64,000 nucleotides of DNA from Pontibacillus marinus BH030004 = DSM 16465 (GCF_000425225.1 NZ_AULJ01000019.1:59886-123885); one strand, 5' to 3'. Counted from the stretch's first letter, positions 35,740 to 44,072 are shown. The notes: generated by a model not told the origin, from the sequence alone. Translations and numbers: made by a program.

Positions 35740-36300
35740 CTATTTAACCTTAGAATAAATACACGTATCCGTTAAGTGTTTCCCATCAACGGATAGGTCA
35801 TCGTTCTTCAAAATTCCATCTAAGTTATAACCTAATTTTTCTGGAATAGCACGACTTCTAAAGTTTTCTGATTCACATTGAATCTCTACTCTACGGCACC
35901 CTAAATCATCGAGCGCAAAATCAGTTAGCTTTTGAACAGCCTCTTGCATATACCCTTTCCCGCTGAGTCTCGTGTCAATCCAATAGCCAATTTCAACCTT
36001 TGGAATATCCCAATTGATATTATGGAATCCTGTAGACCCTACAAATTCTTGAGTATCTTTTAAGTAAATAAGATAGCGAAGATTTTCTCGTGTCATAAAC
36101 TTCGCATAAGCCTGTCGAGTATTTATCTCTGTATCTTCTATACTCGGTTCATCTAAAGCAAACCCTAACCAAGGTTTCATTTCCTCAAGTGATGCAGTGA
36201 TTGCTGCATTGACAGCCGTTCCATCACCTGGCTTAGGCATGCGTAAAATAAGTCGTTCTGTTTCTAATTCTTCTGCAACTTCTTTTAAAATTGGATTCAT
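35740..36300 (-). CDS. GNAT-family acetyltransferase, RimL/YdaF-like
   Basis: A 186-residue GNAT protein. It begins LKEVAEELETERLILRMPKP, the usual start of ribosomal-protein-Ser/Ala acetyltransferases such as RimL and YdaF, and continues with VEIGYWIDTRLSGKGYMQEA (acetyl-CoA loop) and DLGCRRVEIQCESENFRSRA, IPEKLGYNLDGIL. Likely a cytoplasmic protein acetyltransferase. Upstream on the same strand lie a family 1 repeat and a Lys-type T-box, so the gene may be under T-box control, or that leader may be separated from its original target by the repeat. Confidence 0.88.
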   Translation of the reverse strand: MNPILKEVAEELETERLILRMPKPGDGTAVNAAITASLEEMKPWLGFALDEPSIEDTEINTRQAYAKFMTRENLRYLIYLKDTQEFVGSTGFHNINWDIPKVEIGYWIDTRLSGKGYMQEAVQKLTDFALDDLGCRRVEIQCESENFRSRAIPEKLGYNLDGILKNDDLSVDGKHLTDTCIYSKVK

Positions 36301-36335
36301 TAAAACATTTCCCCCTATCTATTATGTAGAGAACA

Positions 36336-36607
36336 AAAGCGCAAGCGCCCGTTTAGCAACGAAGGGACTGGACTGAGCCCGTAGTACGATTAACCAAACT
36401 TGCTGATTGGCAAGCCGACAGGCGCAGACAGAAGCTTAGTTGCCGTGGTACTTTCACCTAGAAATTTTAACTACGTCGGCTTTCTTCCTTGTTAAAATTT
36501 CATGTCACAAACGTGTAAAGGAAACACGATGAACAAAGTGAATCGATGTTGACTTATCGTACGGAAGCGAGGGAAGTCCCTTCGTTGCTGGGCGCTGGAG
36601 CTGGACT
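36336..36607. repeat. Interspersed palindromic repeat, family 1 (long copy)
   Basis: The left end GCAAGCGCCCGTTTAGCAAC then GAAGGGACTGGACTGAGCCC and the right end GAAGCGAGGGAAGTCCCTTC then GTTGCTGGGCGCTGGAGCTG match the copy at 4325-4477 nearly base for base, but the centre is longer (about 150 bp of unrelated sequence). It lies between the T-box terminator and the GNAT gene. Confidence 0.85.
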
Positions 36608-36674
36608 TGGCCCCGCTCTCATTAAAGAGTTATACACAAGCTAGCAACCTTATAATTTCCTAGACAATAAAATA

Positions 36675-36970
36675 AAAACTCTCGTCCTCAAGATCTGTCA
36701 TCTTGAGGACGAGAGTTGTGAACTTCGCGGTACCACCTCAGTTTATTGGTATGTCACCAAACCAATCTCATCGGGTACTACTGTTTGGAACAGTTTATAC
36801 CCTATCCCTATAACGGGAGAATCCGTCGTAAATTCCACAAACAAAACATGTGGCCGTTACGAAGCTCCAAGGCTTTATTCATTAAGGGCATTCATCTCCT
36901 TCTCAGCACCAGGAGTTCTCTGTAACAAATGAGATCCTTAACTACTCAACTTTTCATCGCTCGAAATTTA
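36675..36970 (-). ncRNA. T-box leader, probably lysine type
   Basis: Minus strand. Stem I with GAGTAGTT and the apical ACAGAGAACTCC...GGAG motif; the specifier loop TGAATAAAGCCTTGGAGC, which aligns position for position with the Met leader in this window and gives AAA (Lys) at 36874-36876; the T-box GAGGTGGTACCGCG near 36726-36740; and the terminator CTCTCGTCCTCAAGAT/ATCTTGAGGACGAGAG followed by T (36675-36717). All parts are present, so the leader seems functional. The gene it serves is uncertain: next downstream is a GNAT gene beyond a repeat. Confidence 0.85.
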
Positions 36971-37006
36971 AAATTTCATTTATCATACTGAGATTCTTCC
37001 GAAATG

Positions 37007-37495
37007 TCAATATTTTCTTTCATTTAAAATTTTATCAAACATAATCATATCTAATGCTCGAATGCCATCTTCAAAAATAGGTTCAGGGTAGTTTAGGAAG
37101 AAATCCCTCTTAACCTCTGCCATTCGAAACCCAACTTTTTGATAAAAAGCTATGTTTGCAATACTAGAATTCGCAGTCCCAACGATCATTTTGTATAGGC
37201 CTTGACCCCTATATAGCGAACAAGCCTCTTGGATGACAGCCTTTCCCACCCCTTGACCTCGATATGTTGGGGAAATCGCAATGTTTTTGAGCTCGACTAT
37301 TTGATCTGAATGAAAAGTAAAAAGTGCAACTCCTACAAGAAGCTCACCAGCATAGACAGCAAACATATCCCCATCATTTATGTATTCTGATATGACTATT
37401 TCAGATTCATCAGCTAGAAGTAAATATTCCATATAGTAATGGCGTTGATGATCTTGTATAAATGTTAAGCGAACATGTTTGTTTGCTTGTTTCAT
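37007..37495 (-). CDS. GNAT-family N-acetyltransferase
   Basis: A 162-residue GNAT protein: VELKNIAISPTYRGQGVGKA is the acetyl-CoA binding motif, followed by MIVGTANSSIANIAFYQKVG and FRMAEVKRDFF. This resembles the small GNATs (for example YvbK-like) of Bacillus. The ATG at 37495 is chosen over an upstream GTG because AGAGGTGG lies at good distance. It is the fourth GNAT gene in 4 kb; these four are not close paralogues of each other. Confidence 0.88.
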   Translation of the reverse strand: MKQANKHVRLTFIQDHQRHYYMEYLLLADESEIVISEYINDGDMFAVYAGELLVGVALFTFHSDQIVELKNIAISPTYRGQGVGKAVIQEACSLYRGQGLYKMIVGTANSSIANIAFYQKVGFRMAEVKRDFFLNYPEPIFEDGIRALDMIMFDKILNERKY

Positions 37496-37679
37496 TTTCT
37501 CCACCTCTACATCTACTTTTTTCTTAACATATTACAACACCTTCCCTTCACCAAACATTAATTTTGAACAGTTCACATTGAATATTCAAGGAAATTAATG
37601 AATTCAGACGAAAAAGAATGATTTTATCATGTTATTAAATACTCATAAACGCTCATTTAAACTCACGGATATTAATCAT

Positions 37680-37749
37680 ATTTAACAATAAGAACAACCA
37701 GTCTGTATAATCGTATTTAACAATAAGAACAACCAGTCTGTATAATCGT
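37680..37749 (+). repeat. Perfect 35-bp tandem duplication carrying a promoter
   Basis: Two identical 35-bp units (37680-37714 and 37715-37749), each starting ATTTAACAATAAG and ending TATAATCGT. Each contains TTAACA, an 18-bp spacer and TATAAT, a good sigma-A promoter reading towards the BCCT gene. AGTCTGTATAATCG within the unit could be an operator for the GntR-type regulator encoded downstream. The rest of this gap is AT-rich. Confidence 0.85.
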
Positions 37750-37805
37750 ATTTGTAATAACAAGTTAATTAAATATAATAACAAGTTTTAATAAGGAGAG
37801 ATACA

Positions 37806-39377
37806 GTGAATAAGAAACTGATTGATTGGACTACATTTATAGGCTCACTGGTACTGTTAATCACAGTTACATTACCTTTAGTAATATTCCCGAAAGGCGG
37901 TAAGGAAGTAGTTCTTTCGTTAAAAGATACTATGACTAGTAATCTTAGTGTTATCTTTTTAGCTTTTGGTTTAGGAACATTTACCTTTTTACTTTACTTA
38001 GCATACAGCCGATTTGGAGATATTCAATTAGGTAAAGATGAAAAACCAGAGTTTTCAACTCTATCTTGGGCTGCCATGCTTTTCTGTGCAGGTATTGGTG
38101 CAAGTATCTTATATTGGGCTGCAATTGAGTGGGTATATTATTACACTGCACCCCCATTAGGGATCGAACCTGAGTCTTCAAAAGCAATGGAATGGGCATC
38201 TGCATATGGTATTTTCCATTGGGGCTTAATTCCATGGGGGATTTTCACTCTACCTGCTGTCCCAATTGCTTACTTCTATTATGTACGAAAGAAACCAGTT
38301 TTGAAAATTAGTGAAGCATGCCGCCCTATTCTTGGCGATAAAACAGATGGTCCAATAGGTAAACTTGTAGACATTCTGTTCCTGTTTGGTTTACTAGGTG
38401 GAGCAGGTACAACACTTGGCTTAGCAATGCCTCTAATCGGTTCAGGTATAAATGACCTTACAGGTATTGAAACAAGCAAAATGATGAAAGCTGGGATCCT
38501 GATCATTTGTACAGCCATCTTCGGCTTCAGTGCATTTAGCGGATTGAAAAAAGGAATCCGAGTATTAAGTGATATGAACTTATGGTTATCCGTATTTTTA
38601 CTAGGATTTATCTTTTTAGTAGGACCAACCTTATTTATGGCAGAATCTACGTTTAACGCATTAGGTATTGTAGGCTCGAACTTCTTGCGTATGAGTACTT
38701 GGACAGAGCCATTCAATAATTTAGGATCTTTTGAGAGAACAGGCTTCCCTGAAAGTTGGACTGTATTCTTCTGGGCATGGTGGTTAGTATTTGCTCCTTT
38801 TGTCGGTCTTTTCGTCGCAAGAATCTCTAGGGGACGTACTGTTCGTCAGTTGATCGTTGGTACTTTATTGTATGGAACATTAGGAAGCATCATCTTCTTC
38901 GGGATTCTCGGAAACTATGCGATTTACCTTGAAATGAGCGGACAATATGGCGTGGTTGAAGCTGTCCAAAACCTTGGCCCTCCAGCTGCTGTTATGGGCA
39001 TATTAAACACACTTCCAATGGGCAAACTACTAGTAGGTGTATTTGTAGTACTAGCTGTAATCTTTACAGCAACTACATTTGATTCAGGCTCGTATATTAT
39101 TGCTTCTGTCGTTCAAAAAGAGGTTAAAGGGGAACCACTTCGTTGGAATCGTTTATTTTGGGCTTTTGCCTTGTCAATCCTGCCAATTGTTCTTATGTAT
39201 ATCGGTGGGCTATCAACCTTACAAACAGCCAGTATTGTAGGTGGTGTACCATTACTCATTATTATGCCAATGCTCGGGATTTCCTTTGTAAAAGCCGCCT
39301 CTTATGATTTCGGTTTGAATCATAAGAAATACAAGCAACCTGAAGTAGATGAGTATGAGGACACAAAAATCAGCTAA
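37806..39377 (+). CDS. BCCT-family betaine/choline/carnitine-type transporter
   Basis: A 523-residue protein with about 12 membrane segments. The BCCT signature is clear: GIGASILYWAAIEWVYYYTA (Trp-rich), then WTVFFWAWWLVFAPFVGLFV and ARISRGRTVRQ. It imports quaternary ammonium or sulfonium osmolytes with Na+ or H+. GTG start with AAGGAGAG upstream. It is followed by a GntR regulator and a DddP-like M24 protein, so it may bring in DMSP or a related compound for breakdown, as the BCCT-type DddT does in Proteobacteria. Glycine betaine uptake for osmoprotection is the alternative. Confidence 0.92.
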   Translation: MNKKLIDWTTFIGSLVLLITVTLPLVIFPKGGKEVVLSLKDTMTSNLSVIFLAFGLGTFTFLLYLAYSRFGDIQLGKDEKPEFSTLSWAAMLFCAGIGASILYWAAIEWVYYYTAPPLGIEPESSKAMEWASAYGIFHWGLIPWGIFTLPAVPIAYFYYVRKKPVLKISEACRPILGDKTDGPIGKLVDILFLFGLLGGAGTTLGLAMPLIGSGINDLTGIETSKMMKAGILIICTAIFGFSAFSGLKKGIRVLSDMNLWLSVFLLGFIFLVGPTLFMAESTFNALGIVGSNFLRMSTWTEPFNNLGSFERTGFPESWTVFFWAWWLVFAPFVGLFVARISRGRTVRQLIVGTLLYGTLGSIIFFGILGNYAIYLEMSGQYGVVEAVQNLGPPAAVMGILNTLPMGKLLVGVFVVLAVIFTATTFDSGSYIIASVVQKEVKGEPLRWNRLFWAFALSILPIVLMYIGGLSTLQTASIVGGVPLLIIMPMLGISFVKAASYDFGLNHKKYKQPEVDEYEDTKIS

Positions 39378-39387
39378 ATTCTCTTCT

Positions 39388-39417
39388 AAAGCTTACCTGT
39401 TTTATTGGTAAGCTTCC
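39388..39417 (+). terminator. Hairpin between BCCT and gntR (possible attenuator)
   Basis: Stem AAGCTTACC/GGTAAGCTT with loop TGTTTTATT, but without a T-run; it may only reduce read-through. Confidence 0.4.
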
Positions 39418-39476
39418 AATACCTCCTTTAGAATGAAAGATAGTATGTAAAGAGACGTAAGTAAAGGAGTCCTAAT

Positions 39477-40187
39477 ATGTCGAATAAGCAAAGAAAGTTA
39501 CCATTATATGTTCAGATAAAAAATAAAATGGTGAACAACGTAAAAAACGGAACATGGAAACCTGGTGAATCTGTTCCTTCAGAAAATCAACTTATAGAAC
39601 AATATAATGTTAGTCGGACAACCATCCGCCAATCGATCCGTGAATTAGTTCAAGACGGTGTTTTGGAAACGCGCCGTGGTGCTCCCACTAGAGTACGAGA
39701 AGTCCCTCAAGAGGATATAGGGAATCCTGGTATTATCCACCATGAAATCGGAGATGATATGTCCGTTAAATTGTTACGCTCCGGGAGAAACATGGACCGT
39801 TATTACGCAAAAGGACAACTAATGCTTAGTGAAATGGATGAAGTCTATTTCTTAGAGCGATTACGAATTGCGGATGGTAAACCTATTGCCTATCAACAGT
39901 TATTCGTCCCAGTATCCATTGGAGAAAAGATCAAAGAAGATGCAACTGAAATGTTTGATATTTTTCCATCATTAGGTCGCCATGATGTCCATTATAAAAA
40001 TATAAAAGAAACCGTGTCCGCTTCTAATGCAACCCAATACGAAGCAGATTTACTCGGTTTAATCCCTGGTGAGGCTTTAGTGGATATTGAACGAACCACA
40101 ATTGGTATTGATACGATGCCGATCGAGTATAGCCGTACAAAGTATGTAACAAGCGCATTCAACTATAGAGTGGAAATAGGAAGATAA
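39477..40187 (+). CDS. GntR-family regulator, HutC/UTRA subfamily
   Basis: A 236-residue regulator. The N-terminal winged helix reads IEQYNVSRTTIRQSIRELVQ and DGVLETRRGAPTRV; the C-terminal about 150 residues are a UTRA ligand-binding domain (VYFLERLRIADGKPIAYQQL, then GEALVDIERTTIGIDTMPIE). HutC-type regulators usually control the catabolic genes around them and sense their substrate. Placed between a BCCT transporter and a DddP-like gene, it probably regulates both. Candidate operators: the duplicated promoter at 37680-37749 and the palindrome at 40220-40239. Confidence 0.9.
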   Translation: MSNKQRKLPLYVQIKNKMVNNVKNGTWKPGESVPSENQLIEQYNVSRTTIRQSIRELVQDGVLETRRGAPTRVREVPQEDIGNPGIIHHEIGDDMSVKLLRSGRNMDRYYAKGQLMLSEMDEVYFLERLRIADGKPIAYQQLFVPVSIGEKIKEDATEMFDIFPSLGRHDVHYKNIKETVSASNATQYEADLLGLIPGEALVDIERTTIGIDTMPIEYSRTKYVTSAFNYRVEIGR

Positions 40188-40219
40188 TTTTTCTCCACAT
40201 TTTATATTGCAATAAGTTT

Positions 40220-40239
40220 AAACATATTATAACATGTTT
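40220..40239. promoter_or_regulatory. Candidate operator upstream of the DddP-like gene
   Basis: AAACAT-N8-ATGTTT is an inverted repeat; a second AACATGTT palindrome follows about 10 bp downstream (near 40250). Position in the short gap between gntR and the DddP-like gene suggests regulation. No recognised family motif. Confidence 0.4.
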
Positions 40240-40291
40240 GGTAGATTAAAAACATGTTGAGGTAGAAACAGACAATATAGGAGGATAAAGA

Positions 40292-41506
40292 GTGAGTAAA
40301 TTAACAAGTATTCGCCATGATAAAACACAAATTGACCTTGTACGTATGCGCCAATATCGTTTAGGAAGAGTACGTGAACAGCTTAAGGCCCAAGGGTATG
40401 GAGGTATTGTCATTTTCGATCCGGTAAACTTGCGCTACGCTACAGGAAGCCGAAACATGCAGGTATTCATGCTTCGTAACCCAGCTCGTTACGTGTTCAT
40501 TCCTACAGAGGGACCTGTTACCTTATTCGATTTCCCTAACTGCGAGCACCTTTCTGAGGGGATTGAGACGATTGATGAAGTTCGCCCTGCAACTACATTA
40601 TCTTACGTTTCTTCTGGAGAAAACCTTTATGATAATGCGAAAGCTTGGGCTAAAGAAATTGCAGACTTGTTCAAGCAGCACGCAGGTGATAACAATAAAT
40701 TAGCTATTGATTATGTACCATCTGTAGGGGCAATTGAACTTGCGAAATTAGGTATTGATGTTGTAGATGGACAAGAACCTATTGAGCATGCGCGCAGTAT
40801 TAAAAACGATCAAGAAATTGAAGCTATGAAAATCTCCGTTCGGACCGCTGAAGAAGGTATGATCCGAATGCAGCAAGCACTTCAACCGGGCATCACTGAA
40901 AATGAGCTATGGTCTTATCTTCACCAAACAAACATTGCTCAAGGCGGAGATTATGTAGAAACAAGGTTGCTTAGTTCAGGAAATCGCACAAACCCATGGT
41001 TCCAGGAATGTAGTGATAAAGTCATTAATGAAGGCGAACTTGTGGCCTTTGACACAGACATGAATGGTCCATTCGGTTATTTCACTGACATCAGCCGTAC
41101 TTTCTATTGCGGTGATAGTGAACCATCTGATGAACAAAAGCGTTTATATCAAACAGCTTATGAACAAATTCAATACAACATCGACTTGCTTAAACCAGGC
41201 ATGACATTCCGTGAATATGCTGAAAAGAGCTGGCAAATCCCAGATGAGTTCTTCCCAAACCGTTACTTCACAGTGGCACATGGGACAGGCCTAAGCGGTG
41301 AGTATCCTTATATTGTGTATCCACAAGACTTTGAAGAAAAAGGATATGACGGCGTAATTCAGCCAAACATGGTGTTATCCGTGGAAAGCTACATTGGTTC
41401 TCCAGGTGGAAAAGAAGGCGTTAAGCTTGAAGAGCAACTTCTTGTTACGGAAGACGGTGTTGAGAATTTCTCTGACTTTCCATTTGAACAAAAACTTATG
41501 AAATAA
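40292..41506 (+). CDS. M24 metallopeptidase-fold protein, DddP-like
   Basis: A 404-residue pita-bread-fold protein. Metal ligands D254, D256, D266, H330, E365 and E380 have exactly the spacing of D295/D297/D307/H371/E406/E421 of the DMSP lyase DddP from Ruegeria as I remember it (offset 41), including the extra Asp of the D-x-D pair. Y325 matches Tyr366. The N-terminal FDPVNLRYATGSRNM also looks DddP-like. However, the catalytic Asp377 position appears to be G336. So it is a DddP relative whose reaction may differ: DMSP lyase, betaine-like hydrolase or Xaa-Pro peptidase. GTG start after GGAGGATAAAGA. Partner of the BCCT and GntR genes. Confidence 0.8.
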   Translation: MSKLTSIRHDKTQIDLVRMRQYRLGRVREQLKAQGYGGIVIFDPVNLRYATGSRNMQVFMLRNPARYVFIPTEGPVTLFDFPNCEHLSEGIETIDEVRPATTLSYVSSGENLYDNAKAWAKEIADLFKQHAGDNNKLAIDYVPSVGAIELAKLGIDVVDGQEPIEHARSIKNDQEIEAMKISVRTAEEGMIRMQQALQPGITENELWSYLHQTNIAQGGDYVETRLLSSGNRTNPWFQECSDKVINEGELVAFDTDMNGPFGYFTDISRTFYCGDSEPSDEQKRLYQTAYEQIQYNIDLLKPGMTFREYAEKSWQIPDEFFPNRYFTVAHGTGLSGEYPYIVYPQDFEEKGYDGVIQPNMVLSVESYIGSPGGKEGVKLEEQLLVTEDGVENFSDFPFEQKLMK

Positions 41507-41507
41507 C

Positions 41508-41549
41508 AAAAAAGCTCAAATCTCTCCCATGAGATTTGAGCTTTTTTGT
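41508..41549. terminator. Bidirectional terminator
   Basis: Stem AAAAAAGCTCAAATCTC/GAGATTTGAGCTTTTTT between convergent genes. Confidence 0.92.
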
Positions 41550-41554
41550 ACTTT

Positions 41555-42433
41555 TTAAGTAAATACATATGAAGTATTTGAAACTACTAATTGAATTTTA
41601 TTCCCGGAAGGATCCTTTGTATAAACATTTAGGCCCTCTTGATTTATTTCATATCCTAAGTTCTCTACTTGTTGAGCCACTTGATCCCTAGCATCCTCAC
41701 TAGGATAGACAAGTGTGAAAAACTTCATGCCAACACTGTTTTTTGATGGAGCAGATACTCCTACACCTGCCCATGTATTTAAACCTATGTGATGATGATA
41801 ATTCCCCGTAGACATAAAGAGAGCTTGATTACCAAAACGATTCACAACTTGAAACCCTAATGCTTTATCATAAAATTCTTCAGATTTGTGTAAGTCTGAA
41901 ACATGTAAATGAATATGCCCCATAACAGTATCAGAGGGTAACCCCGACCATTTTCCATCTCCTACCTCAGCAAGAAGGTCTTCAAAGTTCAATGGATCAA
42001 CCGTCATATTCACATGGCTATTATCCCATTCCCATTCACTTGAATCTCTATCTGAATAGATCTCAATTCCATTTCCATCAGGATCATTTAAATAAAGAGC
42101 TTCACTAACAAGATGGTCAGATGCCCCAATTTGAACATGATGTTGATGTAAATGTTTTAGAACCTTCGCTAATTCCATACGATTCGGTAACAATATAGCA
42201 AAATGAAATAAACCAGACCTTCTATTTTCTTTAGGTATTACATCCTCTGGCTGAATAATCGATAACAAAGGCGTTTTTCCATCTTCTGTAAAAACAACTC
42301 TCCGATCATTCTCTTCTAATTTTTTAAAGCCAATTATATTTTCATAGAATTTGATTGATCGTGTTAAATCTTGAACTTTTAATTCAACATGCCCCACGAA
42401 CGTGGTAGGAGCACGAAAAAAGCGCTTTTCCAA
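41555..42433 (-). CDS. Two-domain VOC dioxygenase, CatE-like
   Basis: A 292-residue vicinal-oxygen-chelate protein with two tandem glyoxalase-fold modules, like B. subtilis CatE (catechol 2,3-dioxygenase). Candidate metal ligands: GHVELKVQDL with His near the start of module 1, MGHIHLHVSDL in module 2, NYHHHIGLNTWAG and the Glu in DPDGNGIEIYSDR. TTG start at 42433, chosen because the AGGAGG...AAAGGTGG region lies just upstream and no ATG precedes the conserved core. Last of three VOC genes on this strand. The aromatic substrate, if any, is unknown. Confidence 0.82.
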   Translation of the reverse strand: MEKRFFRAPTTFVGHVELKVQDLTRSIKFYENIIGFKKLEENDRRVVFTEDGKTPLLSIIQPEDVIPKENRRSGLFHFAILLPNRMELAKVLKHLHQHHVQIGASDHLVSEALYLNDPDGNGIEIYSDRDSSEWEWDNSHVNMTVDPLNFEDLLAEVGDGKWSGLPSDTVMGHIHLHVSDLHKSEEFYDKALGFQVVNRFGNQALFMSTGNYHHHIGLNTWAGVGVSAPSKNSVGMKFFTLVYPSEDARDQVAQQVENLGYEINQEGLNVYTKDPSGNKIQLVVSNTSYVFT

Positions 42434-42466
42434 AAAGAACCCACCTTTCCTAAAGCCTCCTCTCAA

Positions 42467-42880
42467 TTATACACCATGCATTTCTTTAAAGGTTGGGCTC
42501 AGCTCACTCCACACATCAAAAGCATTACCATCTATATCATAAAAAACGAAGTTATTACCCGGATGCCCTCGATCTTCAATCTCTCCTACATTGACTTCCT
42601 TTGTTAAAAGATCATCACGTAATTGGTTCAATTGATCATATCCATCCACTTCAAACGTCATCGCAAAATGTGGATTTCCGTTAACATCAATAAAATTTGA
42701 TGTCTCTCCTTCCTTAGCTTTCACGAGAAAGACACTTTGATTAGCTAAGTCAAGAATCGCTTTTTCATCATTCCGAAAGTTTTCGATAGCGCCGAGTTTC
42801 TCCTGATACCATGTTGATGAAAGTTCTGGATCAGTAACAGGGATGTAGGTAGTTCCTACTCTTCTTAAGAATGAACTCAT
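42467..42880 (-). CDS. VOC-family protein (glyoxalase/bleomycin-resistance fold)
   Basis: A 137-residue single-module VOC protein: RRVGTTYIPVTDPELSSTWY opens the fold, and FVFYDIDGNAFDVWSELS contains the terminal Glu-type ligand position. ATG at 42880 has TTGGAGGT upstream. It starts 15 bp after the previous VOC gene and belongs to a run of three VOC genes. Function cannot be assigned; such proteins range from dioxygenases to antibiotic-binding proteins. Confidence 0.82.
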   Translation of the reverse strand: MSSFLRRVGTTYIPVTDPELSSTWYQEKLGAIENFRNDEKAILDLANQSVFLVKAKEGETSNFIDVNGNPHFAMTFEVDGYDQLNQLRDDLLTKEVNVGEIEDRGHPGNNFVFYDIDGNAFDVWSELSPTFKEMHGV

Positions 42881-42895
42881 TTTTTGTACCTCCAA

Positions 42896-43258
42896 TTAAA
42901 ATGTTACAAATTCAAATTTATTTCCATTAGGATCTTGTGCATTAAAGAAACGCATACCTTCTGCCCCATGGATTTCACCGACTTCTACATTTTGCTCCTT
43001 TAAATAGCTATGGACTGCATCCACATCATCGACATAAAAGTTAAATGCTGCATGAGGTTGTTCTGGCATTTTATCAACTTTGTGAATAGTCAAAGCTGTT
43101 TTCACCTCGTCTTCATCTTCAAAACGAAATCCTACATAGATTCCGTCACTGCTTCGAAATACCACCTTAAACGGAAACATTGTTAGATACCATTGTTCTG
43201 ATTTCTCGACATCCATAACCGGTACAAAGACTGCATCAATTCGCTTAATAAATTTCAT
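42896..43258 (-). CDS. VOC-family protein
   Basis: A 120-residue single-module VOC protein with IDAVFVPVMDVEKSEQWYLT at the start, AFNFYVDDVDAVHSYLKEQN in the middle and FNAQDPNGNKFEFVTF at the end, including the Glu ligand position. ATG at 43258 follows AAGGAGGG. Related to the next gene in layout (both have the VPV...D.E.S.WY start), consistent with local duplication. Lies downstream of a broken sigma-factor gene, perhaps its former target. Confidence 0.82.
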   Translation of the reverse strand: MKFIKRIDAVFVPVMDVEKSEQWYLTMFPFKVVFRSSDGIYVGFRFEDEDEVKTALTIHKVDKMPEQPHAAFNFYVDDVDAVHSYLKEQNVEVGEIHGAEGMRFFNAQDPNGNKFEFVTF

Positions 43259-43313
43259 ATAATCCCTCCTTACTTCAATCACGTATGAATGGAATGAAAA
43301 GTTACGCCCGAAT

Positions 43314-43964
43314 TTAAATTTTTTCTTGTAGGATCATTTTATTTCCATCTGGATCCTGAATTGTAAATGTAAAATGTGTATGAGACCTGTTAACCTTTAC
43401 TCCTCTTGTCATTAGTAGATGATATGTAGTCACAATTGTATGTTTATCTTGCATTTCTACAGCCTTAAGCATCCTTTCCATTATCGTAGGAGTAGGTTCC
43501 TCACCAATGATAGCCTCTTCCCTCATTTTTTTGAGATTTGTTCTCGCTCTATGAAGAGCCGCCTTTACTCAACCTTCTGTCATATTTAACATTTCTGCCA
43601 CTTCAACCATAGAGAACCCATAATACTCCACTAACAAAAAAGTACTTGATTGCTTAAAAGATAAATAGGTGAGCAAAACTTCAATAGTTTCTAATAAACT
43701 ATTATCAAGAATTGGAAGCTCAATTGCATCTTCAGATGTGATCTCTTCCCATTTTGATTTTCTAAGAGTATCTCGCCATACGTTTGTGGCTGTTTTAAAC
43801 ATGTATCCTTTAGGGTTTGGGTGTGTTTCAATTGGGTTCGGATTTTTAAGTAACTTAACTACCGCATTCTGATAGAGATCATTACCGTCCCACGGAGTCC
43901 CCGCTAAGGTGTAACAGTATTTTTTTAATTCAACCCTATATGCTTCTATAATTTGATTAATCAT
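43314..43964 (-). pseudogene. ECF-type RNA polymerase sigma factor, interrupted by TGA
   Basis: The frame encodes sigma region 2 (AYRVELKKYCYTLAGTPWDG and DLYQNAVVKLLK), region 4 (FSMVEVAEMLNMTEG), then a TGA at 43569-43571, and continues in frame with VKAALHRARTNLKKMREEA, the rest of region 4, plus about 60 residues. The stop replaces a residue that in relatives is usually Ala or Ser (EGAVKAALHRAR). No SECIS-like hairpin with G in the loop follows, so a nonsense mutation or sequencing error is favoured over recoding. The C-terminal tail looks shorter than in full-length relatives. Start chosen at 43964 (AGAGGGG upstream). Confidence 0.8.
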
Positions 43965-44072
43965 GAATTGAATCCCCTCTGCAAGACACAACATTGCTAT
44001 ACAGCTATTTCCATACTCATCTTTCATAATCCTCCTATAAAAAAGATAAGATAGGACAAAGTCAGATCATAA

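Noticed and set aside
34259..37495. GNAT array as an integron or resistance-cassette region
   Set aside because: No integrase or attC-like sites are seen, the four acetyltransferases are unlike each other, and each has ordinary Bacillus features.
40292..41506. Firm naming as DMSP lyase dddP or ectoine hydrolase doeA
   Set aside because: Metal ligands fit DddP, but the expected catalytic Asp seems to be Gly; the N-terminal DPVNLRYATG does not look like the DoeA type as I remember it. Left as DddP-like.
43569..43571. Second in-frame TGA as another selenocysteine site
   Set aside because: The position is Ala/Ser-like in relatives, not Cys, and the hairpin after it (GCTCT/AGAGC, loop TCAT) starts only 14 nt downstream without a G in its loop. 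Nonsense mutation is simpler.
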